A stretch of DNA of 64,000 nt from Drosophila pseudoobscura (Eukaryota > Arthropoda > Insecta > Diptera > Drosophilidae): contig NC_046683.1 in assembly GCF_009870125.1 (NCBI RefSeq), positions 52,529,869 to 52,593,868 of the forward strand, read 5' to 3'. The stretch's first letter is position 1. Each line of letters opens with the position of its first letter. Positions 38,901 to 50,900 of this stretch are shown one piece after another. The notes below the pieces were generated by a model that saw only the letters and a list, made by a program, of their open reading frames with translations, searched no databases and was not told the DNA's origin. Both the position numbers and the translations under genes were made by a program.

Positions 38901-41900
38901 GAAGCAGCAGCAGCAGCAGAAGCAGCAGTCACCCACCATCGATGATAAGGGATTGCAGCACTCGGAAGATACAAAGGACACAGATACAGATACGCAGAGC
39001 ATTCGAGACACAGCAGAATCTGAGCTTGAGGCTGAAGCTGAGGAGGAGGAGGAGGAGGACGCAGCAGTAGACGCAGAAGTCGAGGCAGTCATCATGGTAA
39101 AGATAGACGAGACCCCGTTTTACGTACCGTTCGTCGAGTGCCGTTGGATACAGCAAATGTATCTTGTAGATAGTTATATAGTATATCTATAGTTCCTGTA
39201 TGAGTCATGTCTGCCCCACGTAGTTAGAGCCCGCCCACAACCCACAATCACAGCTTTTTTGTTCTGTATTGTCTTCCGTGTCCTTTGTGTCTCTGTGGCT
39301 TGTGGCTTATGGCTTGGTGTGGAGTGCACTCCATCCATCTGTGGCATCTGTGTGTTGACCCGATTTGCAAATCCGCTGCCGCTTTCATTTTAATCGGTTT
39401 TCTCTCTCTCTCTCCCTTTCTCTGTGCAATGATAGGGCCAGGCGGAGAGCAAGAAGCATGGCAGCAAGTCCAATCGACGTAACCTAAATGGAAATGGAAA
39501 TGTGAATAGAAATGGAAATGGCAATGGCAATAACTGGGACTCGTCCCAGGAGCAGCAGCCACTGCATACCAAAGGCACAGCCATGTCCTTCGGCTTTCGC
39601 AAGAAGCTCAATGGTACGCCCAAGAAGTTCAAGAAACTCCTGGAATCCCACACTACCTCCACACCAATGACAGACACAAAGGACGACAATGGCAATGCTG
39701 GTAAGTGTTATGGCTTTTTAATTTGGCCACAATTTAACAACGACATGCTGACATGCCAACTGACCAACAAAAGCAACAACAATACCAATAACTGTCATCC
39801 ACATTCACATCCCCATCCAACAGCTACTACTCCCATTCACTTTGAGAAGGTGGGTGCCGCCGCCGCACCAAAATCTTCGACTGCCGGAGTCGCGGCAGCA
39901 GGTGCAGGTGCGGCTGGCAAACGCTTTGGCTATCGCGGTGCCCTGCCCCGGCCCGCTTCCACGGGTCTGTACGGTGGCCCCAGTGAAGAGTCCGAATCGG
40001 AGACGGCCGCACAGAATACCCAGAACAACAACAACCACTGCGGTGGCGGTGGAGGAGGAGTAGCAGGCACCAGCACTGGGCTGGTGAGCAATTGTAAGTA
40101 AACCATAGAATCGTTCTCCCCATAAAAGAACAGAACAGAACAGAACATACCTTAAGATCTCCTTCGTATCCTCATGCCGTCCTACCTTCCCAATAGTGAA
40201 ACGTCGCTCCAAGAGCGCACATGCGGGACGCAGCAGCGGAGATGGAGAGCAGCCGAAAATAGCACAGCCCAAGACGCTCACATTCAATCTCAACCAGAAC
40301 ACGACCATCGAGTACCAGAGGCGGCAGTTCTTTGGAGAGATTGCGGATGAAACCACGGCTGCTGCCCCAACAGCCCGTGGCGGACAGCAGCGTTACAACT
40401 ACAACAATTTGGCCAGCATGCACGCGAATGTCATGTGAGTGGGAGGGATCACCAGTGGGAGGGATCCACTCAGTCCACTCGATACATTGTATTAATACAA
40501 GATTTTGCTGCCCCTTCCAGTGTACGACCCACGCCACGGCTCACGCCCGCGAGCTTCGCAAAGTTCACTTTGCAGACGGTGAGCCTGCCACGGCCGGAGT
40601 ATCCGGTGGCCATCAGCCTGACGGCCACCACGCCCACCACACCCAGCAGCAGTGTGCAGTCGCCAGTGCCCGCCCACGCCACGGGGGCCAGGGCCAAGGA
40701 CATCTCCACCAGCTCTCGACAGCATCCCCTGACCTCGGTGCATGTCCAGCCCACACAGACGCACCATCATCGCTCCGATCAGCGACACCTCGACCAGAAG
40801 AGCGTCAAGCAGTTGACCAACAACTCGACGCGTCGCGGCTTCTCTGGCAGTCGAGAGATCAGCGCCGACTCGGGCATCGCCAGCCTGGACATGGCCTTGG
40901 ACTCCGGTAGCTCTGGCAGTTCCGTGGGATCCAAGCGGAGTCGCAGTCGGCCACGGAATCTGCAGATGGTGATGAGCGGACGGCACACGTTCGAGGTGAA
41001 GGATGTGGACGATCCGCCATCCAGCGAATCGAACTCCTTTGTGGAGCCACTGGCCCTGCCCAAACTTCCCACGGACGGCAGTCAGGCCATACCCCTGCCC
41101 CTGCTCGGATTGGTGCGCTCCAATACGGTGCTCAGCCGTGAGAGCTACGAACGGAGGCAGGAGACGCCTCAAGCTGGAGATCAGTCTGCCTCCGGCAGCC
41201 AGAAGGCGGAGGGGAAGGCCAAGCCCAGTGGCTCTGACGAGAGCGAGAGCGTGGACGAAGAAAAGCTCTACCTGGACTCGTCCACATCCGAGAAGAGTGC
41301 CAAACAGCAGAGTCATTCCTCCGTCTCCAGTTCGTGGCGCTGCCAGTCTTTGGCTGGGGAATCCCTGGCAGCCATGGACTGCAGCAGCATGAGCATCAGC
41401 GATACCCAATCGCAGTCGCAGGCCCCAGAAAATGGGGCAAACAATGAAAGGGATGAGGATATGTCCCTGGGACTAGACGAGATCAGTCTCATCCACACGG
41501 ACATGCCATTTAGCACAATTTGTAAGTGAATAAAGGAGGACCTTGGTCAAGGAATTGCCTCTCTAATTACTATCCTCTAATTTCTTCCCAGCTTCGATGA
41601 CGGAGACTCCACCAAAGCCCGGCCAGGAACCGATGCTCAACATCCACCTCGTTGACAATCGGGAGGCATCTCCACGTCCTCGGTCCTTCAACAATGCGCT
41701 CAACGAGTCCAAGTTTGCAGAGCTGGCGCTGGCCAGCAGCACCTGCCTCTTGCTGGACGATGAGACCTCGCCCACGGACAGCCTCGTGAGCAGCACCGAG
41801 GATTCGGAGGAGGCGGGCGGCAAACTCAAGAAGCACAAGCACAAGCTCAACGAGGAGCGCCAGCAGAAGGACATAGACATTGACATTGACGACATCGCGC

Positions 41901-44900
41901 CGCTGCTCGAGCTGGAGCTGGATCCGGGCAGTCCTGTCTCCCCGGGCACGCCCACCCATGCCTCCCACTCGCTCTCGCTGGGATCGGACTGTGGCAACCT
42001 GATCGACGACGAGATCGCCGACCAGCCGGCGCTGCTGTGCAACAGCGAGGCCCACGAGGTGGCCACCGACACGCCCACCCTGATGGAAACGCACACTGGA
42101 TCACTCCGCTCGCTGAAGAGCCAGTCGAAGGCCCGCACGGCCCTCCAGCAGGCCATCGAGCTGAGTCTCCGCACCCCGATGGCCGTCCGCCAGGCGGTCC
42201 TCGATCGCGCCGAGTCCCTCGACACCCTGTCGCCCTGCGAGTCCATCTGCTCCGACGATCTGATGATGGACTTTGACATGAACAGCAGCGTCGACTCGAT
42301 CGACCACATGGCCCCTGTGTCTGGGCGCAGTCGCAGTGGCTCCGACCTTCACCGGATTGGGGCAGAGATGGACCCTGCCCAGGCGGAGGCTGAGGCCGAA
42401 CTTCTCTCCGAGATGGAGCGCAATGGCAGCGATGTGATGAAGGAGCTCAACTCTCTGCTGCGCGGCAGGCGGCAGCGTGGTGGCGCCCGGGAGCGCATCA
42501 GGTGAGTCTACAGTCCGTTCTACAGTCCGACCCCCAACTCCCCCAATCAGCTGCAGCTGCATCCCCACTCCCTGTAGCTGTAACGTAACTGTGGCTAATG
42601 GAATCGGCTTCCATTCACTTGGTGGAGAGATGCGGTGCTCTTTGAGTTTTCGCCTCTGATTTGGTTTTTTTGCCTCTGTGCGCCGGCACTTGGCAGGCGG
42701 CCAACGACTGTCCGTCGGTCCGTCCGTCCATCCGTCCGGGATTATTATTAAGTGCACTCTCTGTGGCAGGCCTCCTCCTCTTGCCCCTTTTACCCCACTT
42801 GATGTTGCATGGCGCTGTGGTACGAGCAGCAAATCAATCAGCAGCCGATGCCCCTTCTCTCTCTCTTTCTCTACCCATCTCTCTCTGTGCGGTGCCTTCC
42901 ATCTTCCTCTTTCTATCTTTGGCTGCCAGATATCTGCCGGCCGGCAAAAGTTTAACCCTAGAAACGCTTGCGGTGTAGTAAAAAATAAAGGCAGATATTT
43001 TAATTTTTACTTTTCAAGTGCTAAAATTAATACAGGGATATGGAACGAACGATATATACATTTTTGTACACATTTTCTCTGATTGTGTTATTTGCTTTAA
43101 GAGAATACCTAAAATATTTCTGCAAAGGCAATTCTTAGTAACTTCAGTTGTAATTTCACTAATTTCCTCCTGTTCAGTCAAGCCCTTTGATCTTTCTAGT
43201 GTTAATTTTCTCTGCCAGAGCTAGGAATATTCATTAATTAATTAATTCCCAAAGTAAACATCAACAGCAGAGCGTATTTGCTTGCCTCTTGAGGCACCCT
43301 CGGGTTAATCGAATGCAATTTGATTTTCGCCGACTCAGAGCTTAGGCATCGCCATGCCCCAACCCCAACCCAAAGGGGCACGCCCTTTTGCAAGCAAATG
43401 GTGGAAAGGGGGAAATGGAAATTGAAATTAGCCCAAAATTAGACAGACATCAGTGGGACAGGTTGGAGCTGAAATAAAAACCCAATGATTGCAGGCAGTG
43501 AGTATTTTTTTGTGTTTGCTGAAGAGTTCCCAAAAGGTTACTCCATTCGATTTATTCCATTCCCACTGCCATTCGCTAGAGAGAGAGAGAGGGGTACAGA
43601 CGGATGGACATTCATGCCACCACAAACTCTGTGTGGGCCCTGTGTGCATTCTGGGGGCTGGCTGGCTGGAAAGCCAAAGCCAACGTCTAAGCCAAGACCG
43701 AAACCAAAGGCAACGGCACTTGGCATTTTGCGGCAATTGTCTTTGGATTGGATCCCTCTTTCTCTCTGCAGGGGACCTCGCTCCGGTCTCGGTCTGGGCC
43801 TGGCCAAATCGTGGTCGTAGTTAAGATAACATTTTGACTTTGGCCTGAGACTTGATGGCGAGTGCCGCATTCTTTTGTCATGGCAATGGCAACAGCGGCA
43901 ACAACGGCAACAGCGGCAACAACAGCAACAACTGCAACCGGCAACGGCACGACATCCACGACAACCATCGACGGAGAGTCGTTTCTGGCTCTCCAGCCCA
44001 AAAGTTGGAAAAACTTTATTGCGCCCCGCCATGCTATTGCCATGTGCACTGGAAGGAAAAATCAATTGTCTGGCAGATGGGGAAGGGGTGCGGGGGGGTA
44101 GAGGGGTAGGGGGAGGGATACTCGTACTCGCATGAACCTGTTTTCCCAGCCAAGAGCCAAATAACTGCAAAATGCCGCTGGCCTTCTCAGGTTTTTTTTT
44201 TTTGCTTTCTTAGTTGTTGTCTTACCTGCTCATGCGTCGGGACATTGGCTTTCCTTGCCACTTGCCACATGACTTTCCTTGCTACTGCGTCCTCTCACTA
44301 ACCGATCCGATCCGATGGACCACAACCTAAGGCACCGAAAACAGCTGCGGACAATCATTTAACGCAGCCGCCACTCGATAATCCACCAGCCATATGCAAA
44401 ACCATATGAGAGTAGAAACCGACCCCCACACTTGTGGCTTAACCTTGAGACTATGGAGCCGTGAGTCACTCGCTCGACCCGCTCGGAAACTGCTGAGTAA
44501 GCCATCGCCCCAGCAGACTCAATCGCCCATTATCGGCTCTCGGCTCTCGACTCTCAGACGCTCCACAAAGTGCAGTGGAGGCAAAAGCCAACAGCAACAA
44601 AAAGAATAAAGTTCCATTGTGATCGCCATCTCTGCGGCCGGAATGCAGAAGCATAAATATTGTGGCCATACTCGTAGAGCTTGTTGATGGCATTGTCTGT
44701 TCGTCCGCCCAGGAGAGCTTTCTTTTCTAACGGAGCGGAGACCAGAGGTAGAACCAGACCGACCCCCACTTGCCACATTCTTGCACTGCTTGGTTTATCT
44801 CTCGGCTGTTGGCTGTTGCCTGTTGGTTGGTGGAACGTGGTGGCAACGAAACATTGGTAACAACAGCAACCAAAGCACAGTGGGATGGCATCAGGTATTT

Positions 44901-47900
44901 GTGTGTAAATATTTCTAATGTACTCACAGAGAACGCGCCAATCACTCTCTCTCTCCCGTTCTACCACTAGCTACCTCCCCAAAGCACACAATTATGATAA
45001 TTTTTGATAGTTTAAGGAACTACGAAAATTATGAGAATCCAACCAAGAAAGTTATCTTTCGGCTTAGCTGGATAGCTCTATAGTTTGATCAATAGATTGA
45101 TTGATTTCAGAAGAGCTAGCCTACAAATATATAATTATATCGTACATTAATATGTTAATACATATACATATGTATAAATGAATGACTAGAGGGCAAGCTA
45201 CCTGCACATTCGCTTCGGTTGTGCGCCAACCCCCGGCTCACTAGCTTGGCTAGATCGCGCCGATGTGAGTAAACAATCGGAAGACGATGATTTTCTTTAT
45301 GTGAAAGCAGAAATATTTAAAGGCTTTTACCAGTAATATCGGAATCCCAGCAAAAGAGGACACCTGTGCCCATCTCTATGACGAACAAATATTTTTTTGT
45401 CTGGGCTTATCCACTTGGTACCACTGTGGCTCCAACGCTCTTTCGTATCACTCCACTACCACACAGCACACACCACACACCATTCCATTGGCTCGAAGCT
45501 GGCTCCAACTTCAACTTCGATACCAACTTCAGTATTAAACAAGATCTCAAAGCGTTCGGTTCACTTCGGTTCAGCACGATTCGGTACGTTTCGTTGAGGG
45601 CTCAGTCTCTGAAGTCTCTGAAGAATAATAAGTCATACTCGTACTTTTGTGAGACCCAGTCGCAATCACCATCCCTATGCGGGGTATACCAGATTGTGTT
45701 CTGTTCAATCAATCTGATCCGATCCGATTGTGGGTACAAATTGTGCAAGAATCGTTGTGCTGAGCGCGTGGGAGCCCCAACATTAATTGCGTTGTTAATA
45801 ACCAAAAAAGAGACAGAGAGAGAGAGGGAGAGGGAGAGGGAGAGACATAACAAAGCCCCAAAACAAGAGCCAGTGACCGCAGAGCAGGCGGTTTCGCATT
45901 CGGGTATTCGGGCATCATCGTCGTCGTCGCCTCCAACGATACGCACTGCTGCCTCTTCCATGCCACAGATAGGCGGTCCAACGCCACCGCCACCGCCGCC
46001 GCCGCAGCCGACGTTTCAACGTTTATAACAAAAGACAAGCCGCGGGCACAAGTGTCAATGGAACAGCCAATCCATCCATAAAAGAAAACAATTCCGTTTA
46101 GACTGGGACTGCGACTGCGATTCGGACTCTGGCTCTGACTCTGGCTCTCAAGTGAGTAAAAGGTAGGGGAGATACTCATACTCATACCCACGGCAAGTGG
46201 TAGCCAAAGTGGGTGATGATTTCCGCTCTAAGCGTTGCGTAATTTGATATGCAACCCGGTGGCAGGGGGCAGGGGGCAGGGGTTCAGCGGTAACAGTAGT
46301 AGCTGTGGGGCACACAATGAATGCCTCTGGAAAGTGTGTCACATGCAAATGCAGAGGCAACGTTTGGAAAATCTTTTGGAATTTGATGCCATAAACGTAA
46401 CAATTACAGATATCACACACACACAAGCACACACACGAAAAAAAGAGTCGGGGAATCCATTTGGGGTGCTTGGAGGTGCCCCCTTTTATGGCTTTGGAAG
46501 CCACTTCAAGTTCAGTTGCATTTTGCGGCGCGTTCAGGTTTGGCCTACGGATTCGGTTCCCATACCATCTTCTGGCATGCATAATTCAACAGAACGTTTG
46601 CCACACAAACACCAGGCCAAAGAGATACATACCGCACATACCCATCGAGTGCAAATACAGAGATACGGATAGCTGCTGCTGCAGCTACCTACCTACCTAC
46701 CTACCTATCTACCTGTCTGGCTGTCGGGCGGGCTGTCCGTCTGTCGGTCTGTCCGTCTTCCCCACGCTACTCCCCATACATGTATCCCATCCATCCAGAG
46801 ACAGAGCGGACACAGCCATCGTTGATCATCAGAGGAGGAACTGCGCTCTGGCATGCCACAGATACACACCGGATTCATTCCCATCTCAAGACTGACTCTC
46901 TGCTCTGTGTGTGTCCGTGTGTGTCCGTGTGTGAGAATGTTGGTTATTTCTTTATTTTTTATGGCCATTACCATTACTGGCGTTACGTGCTCTACCACCA
47001 TCCCCCATTCCCCATCCTGCATTTCGCTCTAATGAAGCTGCCTTTCCATTTCCATTTCCTCTTCATAAGCAAGTAGCACTGCGAGTACGAGTACGACTAC
47101 GGGTATATGTCTTAAAGGTCTACGACTCCTCCCCTGAATACCTTTGTATCCCACTTCCACTTCCACTCGATCGCCATCGTCATCTCCATCTCCCTCTCCG
47201 TCTGTATCTCCATCTGTATCTCCATCTCCGCCTTTGACTCTCCCTCTATGAAATATGACGTTTTGTCGCACAAATTGATAAGTGCCGTTAGGAAGTGGAA
47301 GTTCGAGTTCGAGTGCATGTCAACGCCTCTGCCGATCCTCCTGCCCCTGGCAGTGCCCCATGCTCCACTGATTGCCGCATGATTGTGATTGTGATTGCTT
47401 GTCATTGTTGGCCGATGCCAGTAGGCTGTTGTTACCTGTTGGTTGGCGGTTAACAGTTGCAGCCGCCGCGGAGTTGGCCAAGTTAGCGACAGTTGCCGTT
47501 GTTGTCAGTGGCGCGTGTGGAGTCGTCACAAAATGAGACACACACACCTGCACCACACAGGTGCAGAGCAGCAGCAGGTGCGTAGACAAAGGGGTGTCCA
47601 CTGAAGATTGGTGACAAGGCAAGACCAGAACTCAAGAGAACAAGAAACATTCGAGAACTTGTTGCTCGAAATATTCAACGGTTATGCCCAAAAGATCTTA
47701 TTCCCTGAACAAAAGATCAACGTACATATTTTGTGCCCTACTCTACCCCATTGCATGTCATAGGGAATCCCATAAAGACCACATTTGCACCGAAAATACC
47801 CCCTTCGGCTGTAGCCCCCTCTGTGTGTTTTATTGTGGCTGCTACCTCCGCGGTGCAACAACTGCTGTTGCAATGACGAGCATTTTGTCGTCCGACAATT

Positions 47901-50900
47901 GGTTTTTTCTTCAGAGTGTACGAAATATCCGTCCGGCCCAGAGGAGGGGGCTGAATGAATGAATGAAGTGGGGATTGGATTGAGTTGTGCAAAGTACTCT
48001 ACTCGCATTGTTTTGACTTCGTTGTGGATCGCCTCGTGCTTGATTATATTCATGCATTCATATTCATAGTATTCACTTTTCACTATTCACTGTATTCATT
48101 GTACAAACAGCATAAAGTTGGCGTGCGAAAACTAAACCAAAACAACAATGTGGGATATTTCTCTATATGTGTGTTTTTGGGCTCTTTGGGAAAGTGCATT
48201 TGTATTTTTTGGTGTGTTTATGGTTTGGACATAATGTAAACTATAATTGCTTTTTGTTTGGAAACCCACGAGTGAATCCATTTGAACTTTTTGCTTGGGT
48301 TACTTGTACAACAAAATTGAACAAAAACCGAAACCGAAACCGAAACCACAGCGAAGTGCAGCTCCAATGCATGCTCCCCCGTTGGGTTACGAAATTCGGA
48401 GAGTAATGTTCGAGTTTTATTGATATTTAATCAGTCTACTGACGGACTAGCCAGGGCTTCGATTAAAGTCCTATTTTGAAACCAAAACTCAATCGATTAC
48501 TAAATTGAATCGATGATGCGGCGTGTCTATCGGTAGACCTCTCTGCTGAGAATTCCATTAATTAGATGCGAGAATTTTGCCAAAGAACGAACCCCCACTG
48601 TCAAAAGAGAAGGGGACTCTTCCCTCGAATCTCTCAGCACTTTCATCTCTGGCTTTATAAAAACTTCAATTTGCTTTACCGACAACTTCGTGGAGATCAT
48701 CTTGAAGCTAGAAAATGCAATAAACAAAACAGTTTGCAAATTCCAAAGGTTTCAAAATTATGGCTGTTCCAGTTTTTGTTTTTGTTTATGCCTCAGAGTA
48801 CTTTTGCTTTCCTCTAATTGGTTTTTTCTTGGGAAAGTCATTCGTGAGATACTCGAATTAATTCCATTCTCGTAATGGCATTGGATATGGATACAGGTAT
48901 CGTATCGTACTCTACTCCAACCGAAATATCATTATAACTACGAATATTAAGACAAAGCCCATTAACCTTTGGTCAGGGTCTGGGTCGGGTTTTTGGAGTG
49001 AATGATTCAAGCCGTGGAGAATCGAATGGGCTAACAAACCCATTGAATGGATGGCGTTTTGGGGGGCATTAATAGCTGTACGTTTTTCAACAGTTTGTAT
49101 AAATTATGCCGTGAAATTTTTGAACATCGCGCGCATGTGTAAGAGAGCCCTCCCTCCTCCCCCGTCCATCGGCCACCAGCAGCCACCATCATCCATCTCC
49201 AAGTACCGCTGCAGCACGCAACAGTTGCCGCCTCGAGACTTTCACTATCCACCACCAGAGCTGTAGAGCTGTGGAGCTGGAGAGCTGCAGAGGGAGCTCT
49301 CTTGTGTGGATTTATTTCCAGCAGCATTCATGTCGTGCCCCAAGCCAGAGGTATCTTAATGGGCCATTGACAACTGCCAGTACTGCCAGGTGCCGTGCCA
49401 CTGCAACTGGGCCCTAATCAATGGCATTCACTTTCATTGCGGCCACGTTAATTGGCACTGCGCTAAATAATTAAATGAGTGAGCCAACACCCAACCCTAA
49501 CCCCAATCCCCGGTCACCTCCAGGGGTGGTGTAGTAACCATAACTCGACAAAGTCTCCACAGACAGCTGTTGGGGGCCGGTCTGCGCATGACCCGATTGT
49601 GTCATTTGCCGCAGAACAAACACAACACAACACAGCACAGCACAGGAGAACATGATGAAGGCCCTGAATGCCAGCTAGAAACAGAAATTCGATTTGTGGA
49701 ATACGAGTATGTCCGAGGTGGCGGATACTACGGATAATAAGGCCAGCAAATCATCGCCCAAGGGAGTGCGACGCGTCCGCACCGATCTGAAGACATCGGA
49801 GAATGTATTCCTCTCGGGGCCGCAGGGCAGACCAGCCCGAAAAACCTCACCCATGGCCATCAAGAGCCACCAGCATCGTCATCACCATTATCACTGTGCG
49901 GCCTCGTTTGTGGCAAGCAGTGCGCCGCAGGCGAACGAAACGTACCTCAGGTGGTGGCATGACTCAGGAGCACCACTCCCTAGCCTCTCAAATCAAGGAC
50001 TTACCCATCTTACTCATCCCTTACCTATGCCTGTTCATCTTTGCAGCGCCCAACTGCCCGCCCGTGCCACACGGCTGCTCAACCGCTCCAGGCTCCAGGA
50101 CCAGCAGCTGACGGGCCACGATTCGGACAACAGCCTGAGGTCCACCCACAGCGGAGGAGCTGCAGCAGCGGTCCAGCGCAAGCGGAGCACGGCCAATTCA
50201 CGCGCCTCGACGGCCTCGTCCACGTCCAGTCTGCCGCGCCAGCGCCAGCCGCAGAGGCAGCAACAGCAGCAGCAGCCAGGTGGCACCGCCTCGGGTGGCC
50301 TACGACGAGTGCGCGGGCTGGGAAGCGGCGAGCTGCACAGCTCATCCGACGACCTGATGTTGTATGACAAGTCCTTCCGGAATGCCATGATCCAGGATGT
50401 GCTGCAGTTCAAGAAGCAGCTGCTGCGACTGCGGCGCATCCTTCAGGAGGTGAGTGCAGGGCAGTGCAGTGCATCAATTTCCCTGTAGAGCTGTTTATGA
50501 TTTCGTTTCCATTTCATCCATGGCACCAATCCATTCCCAACAATCAACCACAAAACACTCCAATCACTTGCACAATTCTTAGGACACTGAGTTTGATTTG
50601 AAAGGGGTACGTTTTTATTTTCATTTCGTTCGGAGACTTTTTTAGGCCTTATCATTGAATGCGGAATACTTCAGTGACCCTGTTGGACATTTCTTTTGCA
50701 GACGGAAACCCTCAATCCATTCGAGAACGACAATCTTCAGTTGTTTGCCGCCTGTGGACTGGACAGCAAGCAGCTGAATGACATCGATCTGGCCAGTTTG
50801 ACCTCGTCCACGACGGAGGATCCCTTGCAGGAACTATCGGATCTACGTAGACAGGTGGTTTACCTTCAGGTATTTGCACGTTTTTTGCATTTCGTTCGCC

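Noticed and set aside
40492..41409. 305-codon minus-strand open frame
   Set aside because: Antisense shadow of the CCSER-like exon 40521-41521; the plus strand has correct splice phases at both ends.
43538..44170. 210-codon minus-strand frame in the CCSER-like intron
   Set aside because: Made largely of simple repeat (CCG/CAA runs) and has no recognisable domain.
45366..46028. 220-codon plus-strand frame ending in a polyproline tail
   Set aside because: Crosses GA microsatellites, has no donor or acceptor phases that fit the host gene, and only its last part is coding-like by chance of CCG/CAG repeats.
49679..49950. Treating this as an internal exon after 42501
   Set aside because: The possible acceptors are phase 0 or lead into a TAG, while donor 42501 is phase 2; a separate first exon fits better.
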